This document shows, piece by piece, positions 1 through 8,320 of a DNA stretch of 64,000 nucleotides. The stretch is from the NCBI GenBank assembly GCA_036677805.1, contig JAVBVS010000029.1:62001-126000 (forward strand). Direction: 5' to 3'. The position numbers and the translations under genes are program-made. How positions within the stretch are numbered: position 1 is the first letter of the stretch; each line of letters opens with the position of its first letter. Source of the stretch: SIG78 sp036677805. Its GTDB lineage: Bacteria > Verrucomicrobiota > Lentisphaeria > Victivallales > Victivallaceae. The notes beneath the pieces are model-generated. The model saw nothing but the letters and a program-made list of their open reading frames with translations. It ran no database searches and was not told where the DNA came from.

Positions 1-432
1 CTCCCACGGTTCCGGGGTTTCGCCCGTCACGCCGATTTCCAGGCCGTGATACGGGAAAAACATCCGCCGATTTTCCAGCTTCAGCAGATCGGCCAGCGCC
101 GCGTTGTTGCCATGGACCGGATGCGCATCCAGCGGCAGGTGCACGGCATAGAGCGAAAGGCCGTTGCCGAACAGCGTCCCGAAGCGCCGACCGGTCATCC
201 CGGTCCAGCGACGCGGTTCGCCGCCCCAGCTCAAGCCGTGATGCACCACCAGCAGATCGGCCCCGGCCGCCGCCGCGCGCTCGAAAACCTCCAGACACGC
301 GTCGACCGCGAACGCCGCCTTGCGACACTCGCGTCCGGCCTCCAGCTGCAGCCCGTTGTTCGAGGGATCGGCCTCGAACTCGGACAAGCGCAGTAAAGCG
401 TCAAAATAACGCGCCACTTCGATCACTTCCAT
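1..432 (-). CDS. Nif3-like dinuclear metal-centre protein (3' end outside window)
   Basis: The visible 144 codons read as the N-terminal part of a Nif3/YqfO-family protein. NNG lies at residues 25-27, VVHHGLSWGG around 62-71 supplies the His-His metal ligands, and a later HLPLDAH segment matches the second conserved block of the family. The family forms toroidal hexamers with a two-metal site; its cellular role is poorly settled, with GTP cyclohydrolase-like and regulatory roles proposed. The ATG overlaps the stop codon of the upstream HExxH gene (TAATG), so the two are probably translationally coupled within the ricT operon. The C-terminal part lies beyond the left edge. Family assignment is confident; function is not. 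Confidence 0.85.
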   Translation of the reverse strand, partial: MEVIEVARYFDALLRLSEFEADPSNNGLQLEAGRECRKAAFAVDACLEVFERAAAAGADLLVVHHGLSWGGEPRRWTGMTGRRFGTLFGNGLSLYAVHLPLDAHPVHGNNAALADLLKLENRRMFFPYHGLEIGVTGETPEPWE

Positions 433-1388
433 TACCGCCTCCCTGTCGCCGCCGGCGGCGACAGGCGCAGGCGCAGGACTGCGCCCCGCAAATCCTTGGC
501 CATCAATTCGTCCAGCACCGCCATCGTATCCGGGTGATCCGCCACCGCCCGGATTTCGGACGCAGTCAGGCGAAACAGCACCGCATCCGGCGCCGCCACC
601 CCCGCCGCTGCCAGTTTCCGGCGCGCCCGCGCCGCCCGACGCTGCGCGGCCAGATTGCGTCCGGCCAGAAAAAAAGGATAAATCGCCGCCAGCAGCCAGA
701 ACGGCCATACCGGCAGCACCGGCCAGGCCCAGCCCCGGATCGCCTGAACCGCCGGCAGCAGCAAAATCGGCAACAGGAAAAGCCAGGCGTCGAACTTATA
801 AACGAAACAGTTGCCGAACCAGCGGCGCAGGGGGGCTTTCGCCGTGCGATAAGCGAAATATTCCTCAAACCGCCAGTCGTCCAGCGCCTGGCGCGCCGCA
901 TGGCACAATTCATGCGCCAGCAACTCGGTCCGATCATAAACCAGCCAGCGCCGCCGCTTCCGGAAATTTTTCCGGATGATAAACAAGTTCAATCCGCTGG
1001 CCGGGTCCGACAGCGAACAGCCGCCCCAGAGAAAACCGAAACTTTCGGTCACGAAAAATCCCGGCACCCAGTCCGGCCGGATATCGTACAATGCTTCGAC
1101 CGCATCCCAGGCTTCGCGCAAAACGTTTTGCGGCACCGCGGCATCGGCGGCAATCCGGATACCCCGCGCCGGTTCGATTTCGCCGCGCTGCCGCAGCTCC
1201 GCCAACAGCGCGCCGCGTGCTTCCCGAAGCCGGGTCAGCCGGGCGCCGAAGTCGCCTGCCGTTTCACCGGGCGCCGCCGGCAGTCCGTGGCGGTCGAGCA
1301 ATGCCAGCACCGCCGGATCATTTCCGGTCGCCGCACGCGCAATCACTTCGTCGGTCAATACATCCATACCGCCGCCGGCTCCGGTCAC
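432..1388 (-). CDS. Membrane protein with HExxH zinc-peptidase-like motif, unknown function
   Basis: I do not recognise a named family. The 318-residue product has a soluble N-terminal half, an HELCH motif at residues 159-163 (the HExxH zinc-binding pattern) with a Glu pair at 175-176 that could give a third ligand, then two hydrophobic stretches around 200-245 and a basic cytoplasmic-looking segment. That layout suits a membrane-anchored metallopeptidase, but no wider family signature was seen. The GTG start overlaps the ricT stop (GTGA); an in-frame ATG seven codons later at 1367 is the alternative. The gene sits between ricT and the nif3-like gene with overlaps on both sides, so it is almost certainly co-transcribed with them. 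Confidence 0.7.
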   Translation of the reverse strand: MTGAGGGMDVLTDEVIARAATGNDPAVLALLDRHGLPAAPGETAGDFGARLTRLREARGALLAELRQRGEIEPARGIRIAADAAVPQNVLREAWDAVEALYDIRPDWVPGFFVTESFGFLWGGCSLSDPASGLNLFIIRKNFRKRRRWLVYDRTELLAHELCHAARQALDDWRFEEYFAYRTAKAPLRRWFGNCFVYKFDAWLFLLPILLLPAVQAIRGWAWPVLPVWPFWLLAAIYPFFLAGRNLAAQRRAARARRKLAAAGVAAPDAVLFRLTASEIRAVADHPDTMAVLDELMAKDLRGAVLRLRLSPPAATGRR

Positions 1389-2476
1389 TCATCCGCGTCG
1401 CCGAAACGTTCCGGACGACGGTTGTCGCGACTCTTCCGCTGCTGATTATTGTGCTTGTTGCGGTTTTTGTGCCGCTTCCGGCCGCCGTCGCGATGCTGCT
1501 GACGATCCTGTTCCGCCGCCGGCCCCATCGCATCCGTCTCCGCCGGGACCGTCAACGGCTCTTCGACCGCCGCCGTCACGGCCTCCGGACTTGCCGGTTC
1601 CGGAACCGCCGGCAGCTCCTTTTCCGGTGCAGGGACAACCGGCGCTTCGTTAAAATCGCTCTTCCGGATGCAACGGAGACGGAATTTCACCTCCGCCACC
1701 GGCAACGTGATCGCCCCGCCGTCCTCCAGCGCAAGCGTGACTTTGCGGGTCAGGATGTTGCGGTCGGAGACCCGGCCCCGGCCCCGCGCGCATTCGCACA
1801 GTTCACCGCGGCGCGGCATCTCTTTTTCCATCTCGACATAACCGTCGTGTTCATACTTCAGGCAACACTTCAGCCGGCCGCAGACCCCGGAAATGGTGCC
1901 CGGGGTCAGCGACAGGTCCTGATCCTTGGCCATGCGGACGTTGATCGAACTGAATTCGCGCAGAAACCGGCTGCAGCACAAGACCTGCCCGCAGACGGCG
2001 ATGCCGCCGCAGATGCCGGTTTCGTCGCGAACCCCGATCTGACGCAATTCCAGACGCGTGCCCAGCGCTTTCGACAGCTCCTTGACCAGTTCGCGGAAAT
2101 CCACCCGCCCGTCGGCGGTGAACAGAATGGTCACCAGCTTCTGGTCGAAGGAAAAGCTGGCGTTGAGCAGCTTCATCGGCAATTTCATATCCTCGACCAT
2201 CTGGCAGGCGGTGCGGTAGGCGGATTTGGCGCGGGCGTCGTTCTCGGTGGCGATGCCGCGGTCGTACATGGTGGCGACCCGCTGAATCCGCGGGATGTTG
2301 CGGGTTTTTTCCGGGTCGGCCGCGCCGCCGGCGCGCTGCTGGAGAATCTGCACATACTCCAGCGTATGCTCCTTGCGGATCACGCAATAATCGCCCATGC
2401 GCAGCTGCAATGCGCCGTCGCCGACCGCTTCGCCGCGCATGCCGTTGATCATTTTGATGCTGTATACATAATCCAT
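1385..2476 (-). CDS. ricT: PSP1-domain protein, RicT/YaaT family
   Basis: The central region carries the diagnostic Cys-rich PSP1 signature: CGQVLCCSRFL, then CGRLKCCLKYE about 35 residues later. In Bacillus, RicT (YaaT) works with RicA and RicF in an iron-sulfur complex that affects RNase Y and mRNA maturation. Such proteins are usually about 270-290 residues. This one has 363 because of a C-terminal tail that is acidic/proline-rich and then strongly basic (Lys/Arg/Asn/Gln-rich), possibly an RNA-binding extension. The start at 2476 is preferred over the upstream ATG at 2509, because a promoter at 2519-2547 would place the transcript start near 2512. First gene of a three-gene operon. Confidence 0.88.
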   Translation of the reverse strand: MDYVYSIKMINGMRGEAVGDGALQLRMGDYCVIRKEHTLEYVQILQQRAGGAADPEKTRNIPRIQRVATMYDRGIATENDARAKSAYRTACQMVEDMKLPMKLLNASFSFDQKLVTILFTADGRVDFRELVKELSKALGTRLELRQIGVRDETGICGGIAVCGQVLCCSRFLREFSSINVRMAKDQDLSLTPGTISGVCGRLKCCLKYEHDGYVEMEKEMPRRGELCECARGRGRVSDRNILTRKVTLALEDGGAITLPVAEVKFRLRCIRKSDFNEAPVVPAPEKELPAVPEPASPEAVTAAVEEPLTVPAETDAMGPAAEQDRQQHRDGGRKRHKNRNKHNNQQRKSRDNRRPERFGDADE

Positions 2477-2518
2477 AAATGACTCGACTCTTTTCTTTGC
2501 AAATCTCAACTCATGCTA

Positions 2519-2547
2519 AATATAGCAGTACTCTTCCGTCAGTTCAA
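2519..2547 (-). promoter_or_regulatory. Predicted promoter of the ricT operon
   Basis: On the reverse strand, TTGAAC (2547-2542), a 17-base spacer and TATATT (2524-2519) form a near-consensus sigma-70-type promoter in the gap after asnB, about 40 bases before the ricT ATG at 2476. Confidence 0.65.
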
Positions 2548-2563
2548 TCCGCGCCGCTGAAAT

Positions 2564-4486
2564 TCACGCGGTTTTTTCAGGCCCCCCGGCGCCCGGAGCC
2601 TCCTGTTCCAGAAAAAGCTCCAGCATCAGCAGCGCCCCCAGCAGTTCGGTACGGTCGTTCCGTCCGGATGCGTGTTCTTCGATCCGCACCGCCAGCGCAT
2701 CGCGCTTCATCCAGCCGTCGCGCACCAGCCTGCCCTCCAGCAGTCGCTCCCGCAGCAGGTCGCGCCATTCCCGGCGAAACCAGCTTCCGAGCGGCACCGC
2801 AAATCCGCGTTTGCGTCCTTCCAGCACCCCCGGCGGCACCAATCCGGCGAAAGCCGCCTTCACGATATGCTTGCGCGAACGTCCCGACTGCTTGAAGCTC
2901 AGCGGCAGCCGCGCCGCGAATTCGACCACCGCGGTATCCAGAAACGGCGAACGCACTTCCAGCGAATTGGCCATCGCGGCACGGTCGATCTTGACCAGAA
3001 TGTCGCCGCAGAGATAACTGCCGAGATCCACTTCCTGACAGCGTTCGATTTTCGACAGCGATCCGGCCGACCGCGCGAGACGCTGCAGAATCCGCGCACT
3101 GTCGGAAAGCCCGGCGGCGGTCATCCGCTCCCCGTAGAGTCCACGCCGTTCGATCTCGGTCGCCTGGGCCATCAATTCGAAGTAACGCCGTTCCAACGGC
3201 GCGGCCGCAACTTTGAGCAGGCGCTTGCTCCGGCCGATCCGGCTCCGCTTGCCGCCGTCGGGAAAATATTGCAGCAGACGAACGCCCCACTGTTTCAAAA
3301 AATCGGGCGTCCAGTCCAGATATTCGAAGCACCGCATTGCCAGATAGCGTTCATAGCCGGCGAAAATCTCGTCCGCGCCGTCCCCGGAAAGCGCCACCTT
3401 GACCTGAGTCGCGGCGAACCGGCTCAGAAAATACTCCGGCAGCATGGAAAAATCGGCGAAGGGCTCACCGTAATGCGCCGCCAACTGTTCCAGCACCGGA
3501 AAACTGCGAAAATCGACCACCTGTTCGTAATGGGTCAAGCCATGGGCATTGTTGGCCGCAATCCAGTCGACCGTGCTCCGCGCGGCGACACGCTCGTCGT
3601 AACGCCGGATGTCGAATCCGATGGTGAACGCGGCGAGTTCCTCCGTCGCGGCCCGCGCCGCCAACGCCGCCACAATCCCGGAGTCCATGCCGCCGGAAAG
3701 GAAAATACCGCACGGCACGTCGGCGATCAGGCGGCGGGAAACCGCCCGCGACAACAGCGCGCGCAGTTCGACCTGCGCGTCTTCAAAATTGATTTTGAGC
3801 TTGTCGCGAAAATCCGGCTGCCAGTAGCGCCGGATTTCCGGCTCGACGCCGGTACGGAATCGCGCCCACGAGCCCGGCGGCAGTTTCCAGACGTCATCAT
3901 AGACGGTGTCGGGATCGGGCACATATTCGTAGGCCAGAAAATCGTGGATGGCCGCCGGACGCAGCTCCCCCCGCCAGGCGGGATGACGCTTCAGCGCGGC
4001 CAGTTCGCTGGCAAACACCACCGTATCGCCGGTGCGGAAATAAAACAGCGGCTTTTTGCCCAGCCGGTCGCGCATCAGGTAGAGTTCGCGGCTCCGGCGG
4101 ACATAGATTGCCAATGCGAACATGCCGTCCAGCCGCGCCAGTCCGTCGATGCCGTCGCGGGCAAAAAGTTCGAGTATCACCTCGGTGTCGCCCCGGGTAC
4201 GGAATCGCGCGCCGCGCGATTCCAGCTCCATGCGCAGCTCCCGGAAATTGTAGATTTCGCCGTTGAAGACGATCATCAACCCGTCCGCGGCATCCGTCAT
4301 CGGCTGGTTGGCCGCTTCGGAAAGATCGATGATCGCCAGCCGCCGGTGCGAAAACCAGGTATCGTCGCGCCGCATCACCCCCTGAGCATCCGGACCGCGG
4401 TAAGCGATCGCCTGCGCCATCGCGGCGGCGCTGACCGCGTCACCTCCGGGATCGGAGCTCTGAAAAATACCGGCTATGCCACACAT
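2564..4486 (-). CDS. asnB: Asparagine synthase (glutamine-hydrolysing)
   Basis: Full-length 640-residue AsnB. It begins MCGIAG, with Cys2 as the N-terminal glutaminase nucleophile after Met removal. FNGEIYN and RGDTE belong to the glutaminase domain, and LSGGMDS at about residue 265 is the ATP-pyrophosphatase loop of the synthetase domain, followed by LSGDGADE. The enzyme makes asparagine from aspartate, glutamine and ATP. Proteins of this size and type also occur in surface-glycan and exopolysaccharide clusters, so a role in modifying a cell-surface product is possible. Last gene of the TPR-methyltransferase-lipoprotein operon, five bases after the PqiC-like lipoprotein gene. Confidence 0.95.
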   Translation of the reverse strand: MCGIAGIFQSSDPGGDAVSAAAMAQAIAYRGPDAQGVMRRDDTWFSHRRLAIIDLSEAANQPMTDAADGLMIVFNGEIYNFRELRMELESRGARFRTRGDTEVILELFARDGIDGLARLDGMFALAIYVRRSRELYLMRDRLGKKPLFYFRTGDTVVFASELAALKRHPAWRGELRPAAIHDFLAYEYVPDPDTVYDDVWKLPPGSWARFRTGVEPEIRRYWQPDFRDKLKINFEDAQVELRALLSRAVSRRLIADVPCGIFLSGGMDSGIVAALAARAATEELAAFTIGFDIRRYDERVAARSTVDWIAANNAHGLTHYEQVVDFRSFPVLEQLAAHYGEPFADFSMLPEYFLSRFAATQVKVALSGDGADEIFAGYERYLAMRCFEYLDWTPDFLKQWGVRLLQYFPDGGKRSRIGRSKRLLKVAAAPLERRYFELMAQATEIERRGLYGERMTAAGLSDSARILQRLARSAGSLSKIERCQEVDLGSYLCGDILVKIDRAAMANSLEVRSPFLDTAVVEFAARLPLSFKQSGRSRKHIVKAAFAGLVPPGVLEGRKRGFAVPLGSWFRREWRDLLRERLLEGRLVRDGWMKRDALAVRIEEHASGRNDRTELLGALLMLELFLEQEAPGAGGPEKTA

Positions 4487-4491
4487 GGAAT

Positions 4492-5058
4492 TTACTCTTT
4501 ATCCGGCGCTTCCGACAACTGCTGTCCGACGGCCAGCAGTTCCCGGCTCAGCCGTTCGGCGCAACGTGAAAAGGCCGCCGCAAACGCCTCCGGCGTGGTT
4601 TCGGCAAAAGACTCGCGACAATTCAGAGCGCCGCTCTTCTGCACTCCGCCGCACACAAATTCATAGCTGATGCCGATGACCACACATTTTTCGGGCAGAT
4701 TGATTTCGAATTCGGTCAAAATCCCGCGCATCCGCCAGAGTTTATCCGGGGCGCAATTCGGCGCCAGCGGCAACGCATTGAAAAGATAGCGCGAAACCAT
4801 CGCCTCAGGCGATTGCACCCAGAAATTGTATTCGTCGATCACCATCCGGTCGCCGAATTCGCGGTAGAGCATCCGCTGCCGCGCCGGAGTCGCATTGTTG
4901 AGCAAGCCGAGCATCATGCATTTCTGCTCCGTCGGCTGCGGCTGCGCCAAGTCGTAATAGCTGGTTCGGTAGGTGGATGTCTGCATGAAAACGCAACCGG
5001 TCAACGCCAGCAAGCCCGCGAGTCCGGCCGCCAATGCCATTCTTTTCATCGTCCGCAT
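4492..5058 (-). CDS. ABC-type transport auxiliary lipoprotein (PqiC/YmbA-like)
   Basis: The 188-residue product has a lipoprotein signal ending in LTGC, then the YYDLAQPQP start and the RMLYREF...DEYNFWVQSPEAMVSRYL region typical of PqiC/DUF330-type lipoproteins. These are partners of MCE-type lipid transport systems between the membranes of diderm bacteria. No MCE or ABC gene lies next to it here, so the partner is unknown. The start at 5058 follows AGGGGAG closely; ATG at 5049 (MKRM) has a more usual ribosome-binding-site spacing and is an equally good choice. Same operon as the LysM gene and asnB. Confidence 0.75.
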   Translation of the reverse strand: MRTMKRMALAAGLAGLLALTGCVFMQTSTYRTSYYDLAQPQPTEQKCMMLGLLNNATPARQRMLYREFGDRMVIDEYNFWVQSPEAMVSRYLFNALPLAPNCAPDKLWRMRGILTEFEINLPEKCVVIGISYEFVCGGVQKSGALNCRESFAETTPEAFAAAFSRCAERLSRELLAVGQQLSEAPDKE

Positions 5059-5105
5059 TCTCCCCTGAGATGATTGTTTTATCTTGCCCGCCGGCCGCAT
5101 TCCGG

Positions 5106-5936
5106 CTATGGACGCGGCGGAATTTTCAATACCATCCCCGGCCGGAGCGACCGCTCGCTCACCCCGGGATTGGCCGCCATGATCGCCGGATAACGGCGGC
5201 TGTCGCCATAAACCTTGCGGGCGATGGCCGCAGGCGTGTCGCCCGAAACCACCGTGTATTGCGTCACCGCGCCGCCGGTCGGCGCCGCCTCCGTCTCCGG
5301 CGCCTCCGAACGCGCCGGAATGGCGTCGCGGACGCCCTGCAGCCGGCGCAACTCGCCGCTCAGATACGCCAGCTGCTTCTTGCAGTCGGCCAGATAATCG
5401 CGCAGTCGCGCGTTCTCTTCCTGCAACGCCGCCAGCTTGGCATCGTCCGTCGAAGCGGCAGCCGGAACGGCAGGCGAGATCGCCGCCGGAGCTGTCACCG
5501 GTTTTCCCGGCAGGAGGCCCGCGCCGGATGACGGCAACGGCGTTTCGGCAACCGGTGAAGCGCCACTGTCCTGCGCCATGAATGCCTGACAGAAGCGCCG
5601 TTCGGCGTTGCGCTGCCATACCCGGATCGCATCGGCGTCCGGCGCATCGGGACGGCGTTCCAGAAAAATCCGGTAATGCACCGCCGCCAGCAGCGGATCG
5701 TCGAGCAATTCATCGTAAACCCCGGCCAGCTCCAGATGGGTGAGCACCGCGTCGGGACGGCGCTCCAGCAGCAGCCGGAAATCCGCCGCCGCCTCGGCGC
5801 CGTCGCCGGCCTGACGCGCCTTCTGCCCCTTCTGGAACAGCGGATGCCGCCGCTCGTCGCCGCCGGAGCAACCCTCTATCAGCAACAGCGCCAACAGCAG
5901 CAGCACAATGCTTCCAAGTATCCGATACAGTCTCAT
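5106..5936 (-). CDS. LysM-domain lipoprotein with TPR-like N-terminal region
   Basis: The 276-residue protein has a lipoprotein signal with lipobox LIEGC, a TPR-like stretch (residues about 30-95, repeated LLLERRPDA-type units), an Ala/Pro linker, a short coiled-coil (LAALQEENARLRDYL) and a C-terminal LysM domain (YTVVSGDTPAAIARKVYGD...NPGV...LRPGMVLKIP). LysM binds peptidoglycan or chitin-type glycans, so the protein probably links the outer membrane to the wall. The TPR is degenerate. Its ATG overlaps the rsmE stop by four bases (ATGA), showing coupling. Partner and exact role are unknown. Confidence 0.8.
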   Translation of the reverse strand: MRLYRILGSIVLLLLALLLIEGCSGGDERRHPLFQKGQKARQAGDGAEAAADFRLLLERRPDAVLTHLELAGVYDELLDDPLLAAVHYRIFLERRPDAPDADAIRVWQRNAERRFCQAFMAQDSGASPVAETPLPSSGAGLLPGKPVTAPAAISPAVPAAASTDDAKLAALQEENARLRDYLADCKKQLAYLSGELRRLQGVRDAIPARSEAPETEAAPTGGAVTQYTVVSGDTPAAIARKVYGDSRRYPAIMAANPGVSERSLRPGMVLKIPPRP

Positions 5937-6658
5937 CTCCGACTCCGTTGCCCCAGAATGCGACGCGCCGTCTGCGCCAGATAGACGCCTCCGGCCAGCG
6001 CCGCGGTTTCCAAACGCATGATATACGGCCCCAGTCCGACGCCGTTGACGCCGCCGGATTCCAGCAACGCCGCTTCCTCCGGCGCAAAACCGCCTTCCGG
6101 ACCGACCAGCCAGGCCAGCTCCGCCGTCCCGCCCGGCGCCAGCCCTCCGCCATCCCACGGCAATCCGCCCGGCACTCCGAAAAAAGCCAACCTCCCCGAG
6201 CTTTGGATTTCCGCCAGCGCGGCGGGCAAATCCAGCGCCGGCCGCAGCTCGGGCAGAAACGGATTGCCGGACTGCTTGCAGCCTTCGACCAGCAGATTCC
6301 GCCAGCGTTCCGAAGGCGTTTCCGCACGTGCGACCGAATATCGGCACCAGAGCGGCGTAATCGCGACGAACCCCGCTTCCGCCGCCGGTTTGAGCAGATC
6401 ATCCAGCCGTCCCGCCTTCGGCTGCGCCGCATAAAGATGCAGCCGGACGACATCGCGCTGCTGTTCGATCCGTTCGATCACTGCCAGCGTCCGATCCGGC
6501 GTCGCCCGGGCTTCCGCCACCGCACCGCGCCCGTCACACAGCCGCACCGTTTCGCCGGGACGGCAGCGCAGGGTTTTGAAGAGATGATCCTGCTCACGCT
6601 TTTCCAGCACGGCCTGCCCTCCGGCAGGGGGAATCGCTTCCACAAAACAAGTATGCAT
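5933..6658 (-). CDS. rsmE: 16S rRNA m3U1498 methyltransferase RsmE
   Basis: 241 residues with the RsmE layout: an N-terminal PUA-like domain (EKREQDHLFKTLRC), then a SPOUT knot with AWLVGPEGGFAPEE and LGPYIMRLETAAL, which form the S-adenosylmethionine site. It methylates U1498 of 16S rRNA. The start at MHTCFVE (6658) was chosen because AAGGA lies about ten bases upstream and the preceding gene stops at 6666. Sits in a row with a second SPOUT methyltransferase gene. Confidence 0.92.
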   Translation of the reverse strand: MHTCFVEAIPPAGGQAVLEKREQDHLFKTLRCRPGETVRLCDGRGAVAEARATPDRTLAVIERIEQQRDVVRLHLYAAQPKAGRLDDLLKPAAEAGFVAITPLWCRYSVARAETPSERWRNLLVEGCKQSGNPFLPELRPALDLPAALAEIQSSGRLAFFGVPGGLPWDGGGLAPGGTAELAWLVGPEGGFAPEEAALLESGGVNGVGLGPYIMRLETAALAGGVYLAQTARRILGQRSRR

Positions 6659-6665
6659 GATCCGG

Positions 6666-7457
6666 CTATCCTTCGCTTCGACCGACGCCGCCGCGCCGAA
6701 CATGCTCGAAAAGCACAATGGTCGCCGCCTGCGCCGCATTCAGCGACTCAAACCCGCCGGGCATCGGAATCGTCACTCGGCGGCCGGCGGCCGCGGCGCC
6801 CACGCCGTGCGCTTCGCTCCCGATCACGATCACCGAATGCGCAAACAACGCTTCGCAGGTGAAACAGCTTTCACCGCAATGCGGATCGGTCAGATACACC
6901 GTCGGATACCCCAGCTTCGCCGCCCGCTCCGCCAGCGCATCCAAGTCGGCGAATTCCCGCAGCGTCAGCGAAAACTGCGCCGCCAATCCCGAACGGATGG
7001 CTTTGGCGCCATACGGGTCGACCGACCCGGCGGTAAACCACAATTCATGCAGCCCGGCAGCGCGCACCGTCCGCAGAATGGTGCCGAAATTGCCGGGATC
7101 GCCAAGTTTGTCCAGCGCCAAAATAAATGAATCCGGCACCGGCAGCGTCGCCGGCGGCGATTCCGGACGGCGCACCAGCGCCAGAATGCCCTGGCTGTTG
7201 ACCGTGGACGCAAGTTGCTGGAGGCGTTTTTCATCAACCGTCACCAGCCGGCTCAGGACCGCCGGCGGCAATACGAGTTTGTCCGCCGCTCCGGACGCCG
7301 CCGCCACCAGCTCCAGCAGGTTCACCGCCGGAGAACGAAACAATTCTTCACAGCAGCGCAGGCCTTCGCACACGCAGAATTCGCTTTTCCTGCGTCCATG
7401 CCGCGCCTTGAGTTCGGCGAACAACCGCTCCTGGCGGCGGGTCAGGTTCGTTTCCAT
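6666..7457 (-). CDS. TrmH/SpoU family RNA 2'-O-methyltransferase
   Basis: 263 residues. It has an N-terminal substrate-binding domain and all three SpoU motifs: DKLGDPGNFGTILRT (motif 1), VIVIGSEAHGV (motif 2) and IPMPGGFESLNAAQAATI (motif 3, with the cofactor-binding Asn). The family methylates ribose 2'-OH in rRNA or tRNA; without an alignment I cannot say whether this is an RlmB-type (G2251) or another target. Seven bases separate it from rsmE, so the operon encodes two rRNA-type methyltransferases in a row. Confidence 0.9.
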   Translation of the reverse strand: METNLTRRQERLFAELKARHGRRKSEFCVCEGLRCCEELFRSPAVNLLELVAAASGAADKLVLPPAVLSRLVTVDEKRLQQLASTVNSQGILALVRRPESPPATLPVPDSFILALDKLGDPGNFGTILRTVRAAGLHELWFTAGSVDPYGAKAIRSGLAAQFSLTLREFADLDALAERAAKLGYPTVYLTDPHCGESCFTCEALFAHSVIVIGSEAHGVGAAAAGRRVTIPMPGGFESLNAAQAATIVLFEHVRRGGVGRSEG

Positions 7458-7487
7458 GACATCGCGGCGCAGTTCGAAATGGCTCGA

Positions 7488-8186
7488 TTATTTGCCGTCC
7501 GCCGGCGCGGCGTCAAGTTGAGCCAGCAACGACGTGATCTGCGGCAGCCACATCGCCACCGCCTGCGCTTCGGGCGCAGCGGGATTGCCAAGCGCCTGAA
7601 GCCGGGCGGCTTCGAGAACGTCGCGGGCTTCCTGCCGCATATTGGCCTTGAGATACAACCGACCGGCGTTGGCCGAGGCTTCGGCGCGATAGCCTTCGCT
7701 GCCCGGAGCGCTTTCCGCGGCAAATGCGGCGAAAATTCCCGCCGCTTCTTCAGTCTTGCCTTCCAGCTCGGTAAGATATCCGAGATTCAGCGCCGCGCGC
7801 CAGGCCAGTTCGGAAGCGCCGGAGTCAGCGGCGAGAATTTCCAGCTGGCGCCGCGCGGCGGCGTAATCTTTGCCGTCGATATAGAATCCCGCCAGCCGCA
7901 GCCGCGCCGCGCCGGCGGACGGCGCCGAACCGTAATCGGCCAGCGCTTTTTCCAACGCGGCAATATCGACGGCCTGATTGAACACGACGGCCGCCTTCAT
8001 CTGGCGGTGCGACGAATAGACCCGGATCGAAACCACCGCGGCGACACCGAGCACGATCAACACCGCGACGATGACGATTTTCTTCCAGTTTTCGACGAAA
8101 AATAATTCAAACCGGTCGAAATCATCCATCACCTGGCTCATTTCGGCGTTGAGCTGCTTCTGACGCTTCAAATTGACACTGCTCAT
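7488..8186 (-). CDS. Single-pass membrane protein with TPR-like region
   Basis: The 232-residue product has a short cytoplasmic N-terminus, one transmembrane helix (about residues 35-55, KIVIVAVLIVLGVAAVVSI), then helical repeats rich in Ala/Leu consistent with TPRs. The layout resembles YfgM-type (TPR_21) proteins that sit near the Sec translocon, but the match is by architecture only. It is the promoter-proximal gene of the operon ending in asnB; AGGA precedes the ATG at good spacing. Confidence 0.65.
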   Translation of the reverse strand: MSSVNLKRQKQLNAEMSQVMDDFDRFELFFVENWKKIVIVAVLIVLGVAAVVSIRVYSSHRQMKAAVVFNQAVDIAALEKALADYGSAPSAGAARLRLAGFYIDGKDYAAARRQLEILAADSGASELAWRAALNLGYLTELEGKTEEAAGIFAAFAAESAPGSEGYRAEASANAGRLYLKANMRQEARDVLEAARLQALGNPAAPEAQAVAMWLPQITSLLAQLDAAPADGK

Positions 8187-8240
8187 AGAAAAAGTCCTGT
8201 ATTGTCGATTGGGATTGCTGAAATTCGCTTGATTGAAGTT

Positions 8241-8269
8241 AATATAACCGCCATTCCGGGTTCGTGCAA
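8241..8269 (-). promoter_or_regulatory. Predicted promoter of the TPR-trmH-rsmE-LysM-asnB operon
   Basis: On the reverse strand, TTGCAC (8269-8264), exactly 17 bases, then TATATT (8246-8241). It lies about 55 bases before the ATG at 8186. Confidence 0.65.
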
Positions 8270-8280
8270 ACTCCGGCGCT

Positions 8281-8300
8281 AAAAAAAAACGGTTTCACCG
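8281..8300 (-). terminator. Weak terminator after the AraC gene
   Basis: Reverse-strand reading gives a short CGGT/ACCG hairpin with a GAA loop followed by nine T residues. The stem has only four pairs, so the assignment rests mainly on the T-tract and the position just after the AraC stop. Confidence 0.4.
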
Positions 8301-8320
8301 GCGGTGGAAATTTTCCCGGA

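Noticed and set aside
2477..2509. ATG at 2509 as the ricT start, adding MRFAKKRVESF
   Set aside because: The predicted promoter puts the transcript start at about 2512, leaving no ribosome-binding site for 2509, while AAGAG precedes 2476 and the family core begins there.
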